From Panonychus citri (Eukaryota > Arthropoda > Arachnida > Trombidiformes > Tetranychidae), in assembly GCF_014898815.1 (NCBI RefSeq), contig NW_026515531.1:117066-181065 (forward strand): 64,000 bases of DNA, given 5' to 3'. The translations under genes were made by a program, and so were the position numbers. The notes beneath the pieces were generated by a model. That model did not search any database, was not told the origin of the DNA, and was given only the letters and a program-made list of their open reading frames with translations. Position 1 is the stretch's first letter. The number at the start of each line of letters is the position of its first letter. Below, piece after piece: positions 1 through 14,305 of the stretch.

Positions 1-869
1 TATATATAGTGATAGTAATATAAACAAGAAAATGAACTTTCAAAGACAATTAAAGTTGATCAATGATATTTTTAGCGAATCAAGTTATCGACATTTTTTT
101 ATATTAATAGATAACTGGATCAATTTGATTATGATGAGTGAAATTATTGATTCAATTCAAGAATAAATAAACGTTAATAACTGAATGAGTTATGTGAGTA
201 ATCAGCTGATGCAAATTTGTAAGAAAAATCAATAAGATATATTTTTGATTACTTTCACTTTCACTGAACAAGGAAGTTATTTGTGATTATCGATTATAAT
301 TACTATTGATTGGGAGAAATTGTTAGATAAATATTAATAGTGATAAAACGATAATCATGATGTGAGCAAGAAATTAGCATGATCATTGTAATTGCTTGAT
401 TTTTAATGATAAAATTGTTACTATTTGATTAGTCGGTAATCATTTAGTTTCAATGGATTTGCCAATCACAATCTTCATAATGGTTTTTCTAGATTATTCA
501 GTTATCTTGTAAAATGAATCGTGGTCAACATTTTGTTCAATATTTTTGGTCATTTTTCAAACCAGAGATATAAAGTAAAACAATGGGTGTGGATAAAATA
601 GCAACAGCGTAAAGAAAACAAATCAAACTAAGAAAGATGATATCGTTGATCTGAATACAAATTTGATCATTTTACTCATTCTCAACTTTTCATCCTTTAT
701 CTTCCAGTATCTTCATCTTAAACATCATCATTTTTGGGAAGACAAGTTAACTTATATACCGAATAATAGTATTGGTTATAAAAATATTAAAATTCAGGTC
801 ACACATTCTGTTTCAACCAATCTCTCAAGTCTATTCTCATTCCATCTGGTAAAACTTTATCATCATCAT
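1..869. repeat. Direct repeat, copy 1
   Basis: This stretch recurs at 1473-2341 with an offset of 1472 bp. Comparing the lines side by side I see no difference until the two copies part inside an ATC trinucleotide run at 870/2342. The left end is the window edge, so the repeat may extend further left. No convincing gene lies in it; short open frames here carry no recognisable motif. Confidence 0.95.
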
Positions 870-1472
870 CATCATCTTACACTTTTGCCTTTAAGCTTTA
901 GAATAACTTTTTTTTTGTTTCTTCACCAAATTCCATTATCATTTTCAGAATCTTCTGAATCTTTTCATGGTAAGATGAATATCAAGTTAGCTACTTGTTT
1001 GTCAATATATTTTTTGTTACATTGATCGTAGGAATAGATTATACAATTTAAAGTAGCAATTAAAATTACTGATTAGGGTGATTAACAGTAACAACCAATT
1101 TGGCAAAACAAATTGGTTGATGATTAAGTTTTCATGATATGAGCAAATTTATTTCCAGTTGAGGATGGAAAAAAAAGTGAACCGGAAAGAAGATGAGGAT
1201 TGATGATAATTTTTTTTACTCATCATGGAGGTTAAAATGAAAAGGATGATAGAAACTGGGTGATGTTGATGCTGGTGGTAAAAAAAGGGGGAAAATAAAG
1301 AAGGAAAAGGAAATTCGAGATTGAATTAAATCTAATTGTAATTGATGTGAGAAGTTAATTTTGTTTCTAACCCAATTTGAACAGTTTGATATCATATAAA
1401 CTAAAAATGCCTTAGGAATCAAATGGTATTAATATACTCTTCATCATCTTAATCATCTTTACCTTGGGAGTT
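870..1472. other. Spacer between direct repeats
   Basis: Unique sequence between the two repeat copies. It starts in an ATC/CAT trinucleotide run and is otherwise AT-rich non-coding DNA. I see no gene, RNA gene or repeat in it. Confidence 0.6.
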
Positions 1473-2341
1473 TATATATAGTGATAGTAATATAAACAAG
1501 AAAATGAACTTTCAAAGACAATTAAAGTTGATCAATGATATTTTTAGCGAATCAAGTTATCGACATTTTTTTATATTAATAGATAACTGGATCAATTTGA
1601 TTATGATGAGTGAAATTATTGATTCAATTCAAGAATAAATAAACGTTAATAACTGAATGAGTTATGTGAGTAATCAGCTGATGCAAATTTGTAAGAAAAA
1701 TCAATAAGATATATTTTTGATTACTTTCACTTTCACTGAACAAGGAAGTTATTTGTGATTATCGATTATAATTACTATTGATTGGGAGAAATTGTTAGAT
1801 AAATATTAATAGTGATAAAACGATAATCATGATGTGAGCAAGAAATTAGCATGATCATTGTAATTGCTTGATTTTTAATGATAAAATTGTTACTATTTGA
1901 TTAGTCGGTAATCATTTAGTTTCAATGGATTTGCCAATCACAATCTTCATAATGGTTTTTCTAGATTATTCAGTTATCTTGTAAAATGAATCGTGGTCAA
2001 CATTTTGTTCAATATTTTTGGTCATTTTTCAAACCAGAGATATAAAGTAAAACAATGGGTGTGGATAAAATAGCAACAGCGTAAAGAAAACAAATCAAAC
2101 TAAGAAAGATGATATCGTTGATCTGAATACAAATTTGATCATTTTACTCATTCTCAACTTTTCATCCTTTATCTTCCAGTATCTTCATCTTAAACATCAT
2201 CATTTTTGGGAAGACAAGTTAACTTATATACCGAATAATAGTATTGGTTATAAAAATATTAAAATTCAGGTCACACATTCTGTTTCAACCAATCTCTCAA
2301 GTCTATTCTCATTCCATCTGGTAAAACTTTATCATCATCAT
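1473..2341. repeat. Direct repeat, copy 2
   Basis: Exact second copy of bases 1-869, as far as I can read. It is followed by a longer ATC/TCATCA run (about 2331-2418). Perfect identity across non-coding DNA means a very recent tandem duplication or an assembly duplication. Confidence 0.95.
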
Positions 2342-5300
2342 TATCATCACTGGCATCACTATCTACATCTTTATCTTCATTCGTTTTGGTTTCATCATCA
2401 TCATCATCATCATCATCTGATCTTCATTGAAGATTACGTCTTTGTGGAAGACAAAAGAAAAACAAAAGATGCGTTTCTAAGGATACACACAGAGAAACAT
2501 AGAAATAGAGAGAGAAAGAGAATGAAGATGAAGATAAGGATGATTATGGGGAAGAAAGAAGATGTTTCTCCATCTTCTTTGAAATAAGCTGATCATCCTG
2601 AGGAGCAAAAAGAAAGAGAATTCAAGATTTTTCTTCTTTTTTTTGTGTTGGTTGACAAAAAAGACAAAAGATTTCATGTTATCCCCAGTGAGAAAACTAC
2701 AGTTCTATCCCTGTGAGAAAAAAAAATCTCTATCCTCTTTCTTTATCATCTTTCTTTCAACTTCTTCCCTCTTTATTATCTCACACCTTTTTCCTATCAA
2801 ATTCATTGATCCATTTCATTTTATCATTCAAGGTATAAAAAAATACTTTAAAACAAAATGTTATGTAATGATAATGAAAAAAAAAACTAACAAAATACAA
2901 TAAGTTAACATTGAGAGGAGATCAACTCATTGACAATGATAAATAAAATTGTTATTTCATCTGAATTGTATTTTTCACTTGATTCTTATGCAAATCAAGT
3001 AACAATCAAAATCTCAATATTATTAATCAGCGTTAATTGCAATTCGCTGAAATTGCAACTAAAATTTCAACAAAATAACTTTTACCATATTAACAATATT
3101 AACAATTACCATTATCACCATATGATTTTAATGTGGTCAAATGTTAAAATTTGCTTTAATTGTTCAAGTTAATCAAGTCGAGTAAAAAAGTTTCAACAAT
3201 TATAATACAGTAATTGTAAACTCTGTCAACCATTGAAGTTTAATTTGAATCAAGAGAGTGTGATAAGATAAACAACATTACCAAACACTGGGTTTGATTT
3301 ATGAGGCCAGTTAACATAAGTTGACATGGTTAGTGTTTTTTTTGGATACAATGTTATTGTTGGTAATACAACTTGTGTTGATTGTGCATGAAACTCAATT
3401 CAATGATGATATCGCATGAAAAAAAAGGTTTAAAATAAATTGTTTTAAATTAAAATAGAGACAATTTAACATCATGATTGAGTTGATAACCTTTCATGAT
3501 AATCAACTCCCTCTGGATGGCTGGCCATCCTAAATAGTGATTAACCTAAGTAAAATCAGCTGATAAGTAAAAGGTATTTTATCAAAAAATAATTGATAAT
3601 ACGAAAGGAGGAAAAATCATCATTTGAGTTGATTAAAAAACAACTGGACATTAATGATTATAAGTGATTGACAATTATTGGTTAAATTGTATGATGGGAA
3701 TGATGATACCAAGAATGTTGATTAATAGTATTGATAATAATTGTTAAGATGAAAATTCCAATGATAATAAGTGAAAGAAAAAGGAAAAATCAACTTGTCT
3801 CATTAATCTTAACCTGTTCACACAACCTAAACAATCAAAGTTTATTATCATCAAATCTTTTCTTAGTTTTCTCTTTTTCTCTCTTCATTGTCTTCTTTAT
3901 CATCCTTCTCTTTTTTTCCCCTATTCTCTTATCCAATTGTTTACCATTATCATCATCATGTTATCCACACATTGTAAGGTTCAACCTTGAATGACCATGA
4001 AATTTGTTATCCTCATCCTTTCCTTGCTTTTCCTCTCTTTTTTCTGACCCGAAATCTTTTCTAATCATCCTGATTACCTTTATACTATTCATCCTTTTTT
4101 CATCCAACTCCATATATACTCCTCGTCATTATTATTATCATCAGAATCTATTGATGATCCCTTTGATCTGGTTTCATCAAAATCCATTGCACATGCGATA
4201 GTTACATAACAAACTTAATATCTGTAAACATCTACTGAGTATTTCTCTTTTTTTTCATCTTCTTGCCACATCATCCACCTCTCATCATCCTTGTTCATCT
4301 ATTACTACATTACTATCTATTACTGTATTAATAACTTTCAATATAACCAATCGGCAATCCTTTTCCAACCAGCGTTTACATTACAACTGATAGAGAGGAT
4401 ATTGTGAAGATTTTGTCTTCTTATCATCATTGTTTTCAACTGCACTTTATATAATCCTAACATTGGATAACAAATGTACAAAAAATACAGGTCACTTGTA
4501 TAAGAAAAGATAACCTTTGATCATTTATTCGACGTTTTGTATCATTTATTGTCTTTAGGCTACTTTATTTGATATTTCTTCCTTTCTGTCTATTCTTTCC
4601 TAACACTTATACTGGCGATCATAATGATTATCATCTTTGGATGCTCTATCTTGTTAACTTTCTTTTAAAAAGAGAGAGTCCTTGCACTTCCTAGCAAAGT
4701 AAAGGTAATCTACCTTTATTATCATTATTGTTATTATCAAAACAGAGTCATTTAAGTTGGGTTAGTCTCTAGAGAGCCAACAAAACAATGAATCAAGATG
4801 ATTACAAAAGTAGTAGAACACAAATAAAACTTCATCGATAATCAAAGATGATAATTCAGAAACGTCAACTCACCAGTGTATAATAGACAAACACTAGTAA
4901 TAATATTACTAACTTTCACCTCTCTCACTATCCAAGTCTCTCTCTCTCTCTCTTGCACAGATAGTCTATCCCTTTACAAATCAAATAAAGATACAACAAT
5001 CTAGTCCGATTCAACATTGTAATTCATGTTTATCATTATTACTCTAGATTATCATAGACACACTTGAACTTAATCATTGTAATCATAAAAAGCTAAGTAT
5101 AACTACCTTATTATATAACACAAACAACAGCTCATTATTATCATTAACTCAATTTCAAGATCACAACAAAAAAATATATCAATTCAGTTTCATATGTGTA
5201 AGATAACTGGTAATGATGATAATTTTATATTAATGATATAATAGTAACATAATAATAAACTTATTATTATCACACTGAAATAAATTCCTGATAATGATAT

Positions 5301-8300
5301 CAATAGTGTACAACTAGTACTAGTTTCACATATTGATCATTATCAGCATCATGATATTTTTGTTTTCATGATTGATAGCATTTGATGTAATAACAGCTAT
5401 CACACTGTTGTTGATATTATAATGCCAATGTTATATTGTGATATCCAAAAGTTTTGACAGGGAAGGTCATTGCAGAAAAATCCACAAAATTAATGACAAA
5501 TAACATGTAGATTTGAAAATTTCATGTTGACCATTGATCAATTTCTGACTTCAATTAATAATTATTCTAGATTGACAATCAATTTCTCAGTGATAGAATA
5601 TATTAAACTTATCATCTTGTAACAATATATCCATATCATCACCATCATCACCATCATCATCATCATCATCAACAACAACAGAATCATGCTAATACCACCC
5701 AATCCATGAGTATGAGTGATTATATTCATCATATTATTAATACTTGAGCTTTTCAACTTTATTTTAATTCTGCTCTACTTAACCTTTGATGTATATTATT
5801 ATTAAAGACTAACATCAAGAGGGTATTCTCATGTTTATATACGATATTCATGGTAATATTAATTCAGAAGAAAATCTGTCCAGAAAAAGTTAATTTCTCT
5901 CTCTCTCTCTTTTTCTCTTGGTTGAAAGGTGAGGTAAACATACAATGAATAGTGTAACCCTTATTCATGATTTTGATGATAATTCATGAAAGTTAACATT
6001 TTTTTATTAAAAATATCTGCATGATAAAATATCAAAATTCATTGAACCAAATGGTGAATGTTTAGCTAACTATGCAAATAATAATAATGACTAATATACT
6101 TAATATACTAAGATTAAAATTATACACATAAATATATATTAGCTAAGGAAAACAAAAACAAGTGTATATATTCAATATATTATCATGATAATGGTAAGAT
6201 TATCATGATGGAGGGAGAAGCTAATTTTCATGAGATTAATAATGTTAGTTGAATTTATAATACTTTGACAATAACTCAACTATTCATTGATTCATTAAAT
6301 GATAAAGATGATAATTAGATGATAGTATCTTCTTGTGAATGGAAAGGGTTAACATGTATTTCAATTGAGGAGAATCATTTTCACCTAATTTAATAGGAAA
6401 TGTTAAAAGTTTCAATGATTAGGTTGTGGGTGGAGGTTGAAGATATAAATTAGGTCAATGGTTTCATGATGATGATAATGTGTTACAGTTTTGTCAGAAT
6501 TTATAATTTCGGTTGATAATTAAGTTGATGTATATATTAGTCACGTGGATTGACCCAAAGCATGTAATATATCATCAATTTTATCGGAAGTTGGTGATAA
6601 TTCATGATAAAGTTGAATATTTTTTTAATGGGAGTGGATATAAAGAGAAAGACAGTTAATTAACTTAAGGCTGTTATTCATTATCATCAAAAGGAAACTG
6701 ACCTTCCCGTATTGTCCAATTAAATTGTAGTTGAAAAATTATTCAATTGAAATACTTTTTCATATTTTCTAATTGAATAAAATCATTAAAATTGTAAATA
6801 CTTTTTTCTTCGTTGATCTAATACTTAATAGCACTAATTACAGATAATTAATAGTCAACATCATCAACCAAATTTATCATCAAAAGTACACTTAATTTTC
6901 AGAATTAAAAATGATACAAAATTAATAGTTTAATGAATATTGGACTGACATTATTAATAATTGAAATAGAGTGAAAGAAAAAATTTACTCCAAACAATTT
7001 ACATCAATAAGATTGTTTGATAAGTTAATTAAAATAAAGTTGAAAGGAAAAAAGTATCTATTTAATACATCAGCTCAAGGAAAAGATGAGGATAAAAAAT
7101 ATCTTTCTTGATTATCTATCTCACAGCTTTAACATGTCAAGTTGATATCTTGATCTCCCAGAGATATTGAGTATATCAATAACAGAATCAAGATGAGTCA
7201 TTTCCATGAAACAAAAAAAAAGTTGATACTTTTACTTACAATGAATATAAAAATGTAATGCAAAATTAATTGTGAGCTTCAAGATTTTATGAGTATAACG
7301 ATAGTGATCAGTTTGAAGATGGTTTTTCAAAGGAACAAGGAAAAAGATGAATGAAATTTTGGTGAAAAGTTTGCAAGAGAAAATGGAAACACTAAGAAAG
7401 AATTGTATAAATGAATGAATAGGAATAATATGGTGTTTGAAAGGTAATCGTGAGGAGGGAAGAGAGAAAAGATCACCCAGAGTTTAATTTTGTCTTCTTA
7501 TTTTTATCATCTTCATCTTCATCTAAAGTAAGTTTAACATGTTGAGTTTTTTTTACCATATCTCGACTTTTATTCCGGTAAACCAGAATATGTATTCATT
7601 GAAGCTCTACTTGAGACATTGACTTTTTTTCTGTTCCTTCACAAAGAAAAAGTCATGATATTGAAATGACTTGTGAATAAATAGGTGAAATGAATGGAAA
7701 TCAAGCAATACAGATGATGGTGATAGAAGGATAAGAAGATGATGAGGAGGAGGAAAATGTATAAGAAGACAAGGAGAGATAAAAGAAATGGTTGAAATGG
7801 TTGATGGTTTTTATCTTCTTTTCATATCATAGTGAAAAAAAAGTATATATATAATATGAATGATATGAATACTTCAAAAAGTAGTTTTTTTCATCATCAT
7901 AATCATAATCGTCGTCTTTTTATCTTCTTCAGATGCTCTTTTTCAATACATCTCATATCTTTTATCATGAACGGAGAAAAAATCTCTTCATTTTCATCTT
8001 GCATAACTATATCTTCATCTTCTAGAGCTACATCAGCATTTTAACCAGAATTCTCATAACTGATACAATTGATAAAGAATAAAAAATCTTCATGAGTGAC
8101 ATCTTTTTGTTACAATTGATAACAGTCTGAGTCAATCAAGATGATAAACACCAAACAAACAAACAAAAAACATTACAAAGATATTAATATTAATACCTGT
8201 TAGATATTTTATTTCAAATCATTTAATAATTGATATCAATCTAGGATTTAGTTTGGGAATGATGCAAATATCAAGAATATGCGTAAAGCTAATTGTCTAG

Positions 8301-11300
8301 TAAATGTTAATAGATGTATATATAAATTGGGTGATTTATATTCAATCAATATTGAATATAAATCAAAGGTTAATTCAATCGTTGGGGAAAAAATCATCAA
8401 TATAATGATAACATTTTGTATAATAACAAATAACTCTTGCTGTCATTACTGTTGGTTGATTTTTCAGAGTTATTATTTATTTTACAAGGTTTATCTGATC
8501 TGAATATTAACATGGTCATGATAAAGTTTCAATTGCAAATGAAAATATTTTCAGACAAAGCAGGAAGTGAACAAAAAAACTAGTTGAGAAATCTTCAAAT
8601 AGACTAAAAAATAATAATGATTTTTGTTTTGATAGAAACAAAATGCAAATTGTTATTGTTATTAAATAGCTGAAAGTAAATTATCATTAGAAAGTAGTAT
8701 CATGAATTAAATTATCATCATAATCATCATGAAAAATTAGTCTTTTTTTTCAGTTGATACAAAAATTTACAATTACAATTGAAGAAATAGATTATATCCT
8801 CATCATTTGATAAAAAATTGTGATAACTTTAATTCTGTTATTTTATTTATAGTTATCGTAACTTTTTAAACTTTTATCTTCATAATTTTCACCATGATAT
8901 TTTCTAGTTTAAAAACCAAAGAAATATAATAAATGCTTTACTATTGAAAACGTATTATTATTACATTTAGTGTAACCGGAGATTCTAAATTTCCTGTTAA
9001 AAGGTATTCACAATACTGAACAATATTTTATCCTCCTTTTTCCTGTTTCTCATGATAAAAACTTCAATTCAGTAGAAATATATATTTCTTGATACTATTA
9101 TCATCATTATGATTATCATTTTTATGGACAAAAAGAGTGTAACTAAATAGGAAGAGTCGGAATTATATTAATATTTCCAGAATCTAGTTGAGAGTTACTC
9201 TGAATTTAACATGAGATGAAACTGAGAAATTCATTTCTAGATGAATATTCAAATAATAGATAAAACCATTATCAGAATATCATCTTTTCCTAAATAATAA
9301 TAATAATTATAATAATAAGGTCCTGTTGTGTAATCGTTCAGTTGTTCAGTTTATTATTATGATATTTTGTTTATCGGTTTCAATAATTCAAATTGTTACT
9401 AAATGACAATTAATATTATTGGAAATATGAGGAGGTTGAGTGTTGGATAATAATTCCATGTGAACTAAAGGTAATGAGTTTTGTCTTTCTTTTCTACTGC
9501 TTCTCATATTTTCTTTTTCATATTAATCATGAAAATTATTGAGTATCTGGAGTAAATATTGTTCATAATCAAAAATGTAAATTGCAATTTGAAACGATGA
9601 TGATGAATACAAATAAATACATATAATTATTGCGTGTCTTAATCAGATTGTTTATCATTTTCTCCCTCTCCCTTTTTTTTCATGATTGATCATTCATTTT
9701 GCCTATTTATTTATTATCATATAATATAATATATTATCATTCATATTTTTTTTATTCTCTTTCTTTGCTCCAAGATATCAGAATTTACCATTACACATGA
9801 TATTATTCAAATTTGGTTGAGAATTTGAAATGTTTTGAATCTTATCATGATTGAAATGAAAAGAGGAAAATTTGAATAGCTAACAAATAAGTTTCACAAA
9901 AAGAGTATTGATAATCATGCAAATCAAAATTAAAGTAAAATAATCTTAAGTTGATTGTGATGATCATGATGTTGATGGTAAATAAAATGATCAAAATGAT
10001 GATGATGATGAGAAATTATGATTACTAGAGTGAAGGGTTATTTAATTTTGGGTATAATCGAACACGAAAAACATGATCTTCATCGGATATCAAAGGTAAA
10101 CTTAATTTTGCTTGTTGTTGATAATTGTGATTAACTTGAAAACTGTTTTTTCGGGTTTTGTTGATTGTTTTACGATATTAAGGATGGAAACACGATCACC
10201 CATGTCACCCTAATTTACTGATGATTATGATAGAGGAAAAGGGGAAAAAATATGATGATATCAGACAAAAAAAAAGAGAAGCAAAAAAAAAGGAGCTTCT
10301 GTCATGATAGATTTTTATCCATAAACAAGATTCCGTGTTCATCTGATATTATTACTTTATACTCCCAAGCATTTTACTCAATGTACATACACTTTACATG
10401 TGATACACTCAGTAAAATAAGTTTGTTGTGTTTTTACTTGAATCAGTAAATTGTTGTTGGTTATTAGTTAATATTATAATGATAATAGTAAGTATTAACA
10501 GGGTAGAGTCTATGTAAACAAACGTGCATTAATGATAACGATAATAGTATCAGGTAAAGACACGGAAACAAGTAAGCAAGGGTTAAACGTTTTCTTAAAA
10601 CTGATTTAGTTGATTAGTCTTAATGGTTTACTGATTAATAAGTCTTTTTAATAAAGAAACAAAAAATTGAGATTGACTGAAAGCCATTAACAAAGAGAAA
10701 TGATAAAAATTTTAGTCAATAATTGGTATATTGCAAAATTGATTAAATTTAATTTCGTCAATATTTTATCGATGTGCATTTAGCTTTCTGTCCCTATTTA
10801 TTGATTTTTTTACCTATTATCTTATTATCATTATCATCATCATTATTGTCTTAACCTTTTATCCTTAGCTTGATCGTTATCATAGGAATCAGCATCTTCT
10901 CTCTCTCTCTCTTTTTTTCCTTTCTCTTTATCCATCTACTTCTTTACCTCCCTGAGGATATTAAATTGTTTGTTGGGCATCAACATCAATTGTTTACCAA
11001 TCAAAGTGAATTACAGTTGATCAATTTTTATTGCTAAGAATCAAATTGTCACCAAAGTGTATTAATAGAGGCAGAGAAAAGGAAATCAGAGTTAAATTGT
11101 TTGAATTGACACAACATACACATTTTGAATAAACATTAATCACTAAATTGATGTTTATTTAGATAAGTAATTAAACTAATTAAGATGTTGATAAATGTTA
11201 CATTGATTTAATTAACTTTTTATTCACAATAATAATAACCAATATTTTTTTTTGTTTCTATCAGTTAATTTAATCAGATTAAGTAACTTTTAATTTGTTT

Positions 11301-11880
11301 TCCTGTGGAATCAGGTTATCATATATTAAATATAACTTTGTTTCATTGTATTTAACATTATATTAAAGTGATAACAACAATAATAACAACGACATAACCA
11401 TTAATGAAAATCAATGAAAGTAATTAGTTTATATTGTGAAATGTCAACAATATAATGATGATGATCATTATTATTATTATGGTGGGTCAATTATATTTTA
11501 CATTGACTCCTAGTTTTTTCTTACAGGAAATCATTAAATCAACAGTTTAATTTAATTACATTACAGTTGGTTAAACTGTTAATGAAAATAATAATCAATG
11601 ATGAAGATAATAATGTGATCAATGGCTGATCAGTGTGAAAACATTTACATGAAAAAAGTATTAGAAAACAGGAACACTTAATTCAATTGATTAAGGGTAA
11701 TAAATGAATTCATAATTAAGTGACACATGATCAATGATTATATCTCATGTTAGGTAACAGTAGTAACAATGAATCTAAAAGTTGTTCAATAATTTGATCA
11801 GTTTGTAATTGTTACTCAAAACGATAATAGTAATAAATTGAACGAAATAGATTGAATAATATTGGATAATTGTTTGAATC
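2342..11880. other. Long non-coding stretch, probable intron of LRR gene
   Basis: Over 9 kb of AT-rich DNA with many ATC/ATG trinucleotide runs and scattered CT runs. No open frame looks like a protein: the longest are low-complexity Ser/Leu/Phe or His/Met runs on pyrimidine-rich or trinucleotide tracts. A splice donor at 11886-11881 (minus strand) ends the LRR exon to the right, and no LRR, Ig or transmembrane exon is seen on the minus strand here. The simplest reading is that this is that gene's first intron, longer than 11.8 kb and running off the left edge. Confidence 0.5.
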
Positions 11881-11886
11881 ACTTAC

Positions 11887-12641
11887 TTTGAGAGATAAAT
11901 TTTCTGTAAATTAATTAGACCATAGGTTTGGAAAATTTTTGGTTCCAATGTTTTAATTCGGTTACCATTAAAATTAATCACTTGAGTATCACTGTGAATC
12001 TCTTTGGGTATTTTGGAGTAAGTTAATCCTTTACAATCAACCTCATATTTACCACCTCTCCAAATACATTCACATTTATTGGGACAACCTTGTTTAGTTG
12101 ATTGACGACGATTAATTATACGAGGAAATGATGATGATGATTGTTGAGAATAATCAAAATCAGAAGGAGGTTGATGATCATCAACAAGATGGTGTTTATT
12201 ATGGTGATGGTGATGGTTATGTTGATGGTGAAGGTGATGATGAATTATATTGTTGGTTTTATTAATGTTGGTGTTGTTGTTGTTGTTTAGAGAGTCACAA
12301 TTAATCCATGGTATGGAAAGAATCAACAATAATAGTTGAAATATAATGGAAACATTGGATGATGGTTGAGTTAATGATGATAATAATGATGAATAGTGAT
12401 GGTGATGAGGTAAAGGTGGAGAATAAGAATAATGTGAATACCGGTAAACCCGATTTTCACATAGACTATTATTATTATTATTGTTACTACTATTAACTTT
12501 TAATCCATTGATAATTGGTCTTTGTTTATTACTATTAGAATGACACATTGAACAAAAGATTATCCATTGATTATTACAATTAACTGTAGGCCGATGATTT
12601 ATTTTCTGCATTATGGTGACAGTGATGTTGTTGGTAAACAC
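11887..12641 (-). CDS. Kekkon-like LRR receptor, first coding exon (partial)
   Basis: First coding exon of a cell-surface leucine-rich-repeat protein. It runs from an ATG at 12641-12639 to a GTAAGT donor at 11886-11881, giving about 251 codons. A hydrophobic segment at about residues 98-111 is the likely signal peptide, after a long Asn/Ser/His-rich leader. A second Asn/His/Ser linker follows. Cysteines 186, 190, 192 and 203 form an LRRNT cap with a WRGGK motif, and the first LRR ends in GLINLQKIYLSK. The WKGGK-type cap followed by a GLxNLQKxxL repeat is typical of the Kekkon family (LRR-Ig transmembrane proteins that modulate EGF-receptor and BMP signalling in insects). The remaining LRRs, Ig domain and membrane span are not in the window. 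Met32 (12548) is an alternative start; either start leaves the hydrophobic segment unusually far from the N-terminus. Another LRR-Ig family is possible. Confidence 0.7.
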
Positions 12642-14305
12642 AATTTAATTGTCTCATGTCAATGTTGTTAAAATTATATTACAAAACATTAAGAAACACA
12701 AGAAGTATCAAGATAAAAGGAAAATTAAAAAAGAAAACAAAATGGAGGTGAATTGGAAATTCTTCAAAGGCAAAAGTAAAGAAAATCGTAGAAAACACAA
12801 ATCAATTAATTATTGTAAATTTGGATTACAATTGAACAACTTAAAGACAATTAGCCTGTTTGAATCTTGTGACACACACACAAAACAATTAAATTTCTGT
12901 AGACAATTAAAGCACAATTATGACAATTAAATTAATTGAATTGATTGTTGACCAAACAAACACACACACACATTTAAATGAATAAGTAAGGGAAGAGGTG
13001 AAGACTTTGTTATTTGGAGATCACTTTAAGTACGATTGGAAATATAAAGGAAATGATTAGAATTTTAATTCATTTCAACTGATTGAATTGATGGAGAAAC
13101 AATTAAAATGGTTAATTAAATGAAAGAAATGATTTAAAGATGATTCATTTAGAAAAGAGAAAGAGACAAATCAGTTGATTGGTTTTTTAATTTTTCTTTT
13201 GTATCGGTTAGTTAATATCCGATATTCAACATCCAATGAAAATGAAGAGAATTTTTTTTTTCTTCTATTCTCTTAAATTCTCTAACATTGTTTATTGTTT
13301 ACTAAAAGAAATTATTTCTTTTCTTTTGAAGAGAATTTTTTATTTTTCTTTTCTATTTTGTAGAAATAAGTTTTTCTTTTTGGTGAAAGAATCACTGGTA
13401 AGTAAGTTTCAATTCTATCTACTGTTCCTCTGAATAAGTTTCTTTCTCTCTTCTATCTCTGTGTATGTGTTATCATCAAATACTATGAGAGTATGAGATG
13501 ATCAGAATTTTGTTTTCTCTCTTTTTTTCTCACTCAGAATTTCTGGTTTGTTTGAGCAAAATCTGTTTCTTCAGGAGAAATCTCTTAGTTTCTTGTTCAT
13601 CTAGTTTCGTCTAATAACATAGATATGTATTAAACCGAATACACACTGTATATATCGATCGATTTTCATCTCATTTGTTATAAAGAGAAGGAGAAAGAGA
13701 GATAGAGAGATAGAAACACTTTGTTTTCTTTGGAAGATAAAGAATTGAATGAATATGATGATAGACTAATTTATATACTCCAATACCATCTAGAGTTTCC
13801 AGAGAGAAACCCCTTTGTTTGTCACCAGTAAAAGCTTTCATATCGGATTGTGTAAATCTGTCAACATCGAACCCGTCATATCGTAAGTATCAACCACGAA
13901 TTTTGTGTCTCGTGTCACCTTTGCAACGAAAAAAAGTCCTCAACTTTGTTATTGGAAGAAAAAAACTCTGTGCTCAATCAGTTTCTTTCGGAGGTTTTTT
14001 CTCTTCCCTTTGCTTCTTGTGAGATTCGTTGAGCCCATTTGACTTCGCTTATGAATTCATGTGCATTTCGATTGGATTAATAATTTTCTAATTGTTTTAT
14101 TCTATTTGCTTTAAAGGTTTATCGTCCATTTGATGAGTTCGATTGCAATTGATTTGGTTCAAGTTGGAATTTTATCCATTTCAAATGAACCGGTTTTCTT
14201 TTCTCAATGGAAACACATGTTATTTGAAAATTTTCTCTAAACATTTTTGTTTTCCTAATTTTGGTGATATTTTTGGATTTCTGATTATGTCATGAATTCG
14301 GACAA
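12642..14305. promoter_or_regulatory. Divergent intergenic region, LRR gene / GATB
   Basis: About 1.7 kb between the start of the minus-strand LRR gene and the plus-strand GATB start, so it should hold both promoters and 5' untranslated exons. It is AT-rich with pyrimidine runs (about 13,180-13,620) and a GA run near 13,685-13,710. I see no clear TATA box in a decisive place and no coding sequence. Confidence 0.4.

Noticed and set aside
663..2587. Open frames within the two direct repeats, and an acidic Asp-rich minus-strand frame near 2,270-2,420
   Set aside because: They arise from ATC/GAT trinucleotide runs, differ between the two copies where the repeats part, and show no splice context or recognisable motif.
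7832..8044. Plus-strand frame rich in His/Ser/Phe
   Set aside because: Low-complexity translation of trinucleotide runs; no signal peptide, splice sites or family motif.
13819..14022. Plus-strand frame upstream of GATB
   Set aside because: No recognisable motif; probably the 5' flank of GATB. The GATB start at 14306 splices cleanly without it.
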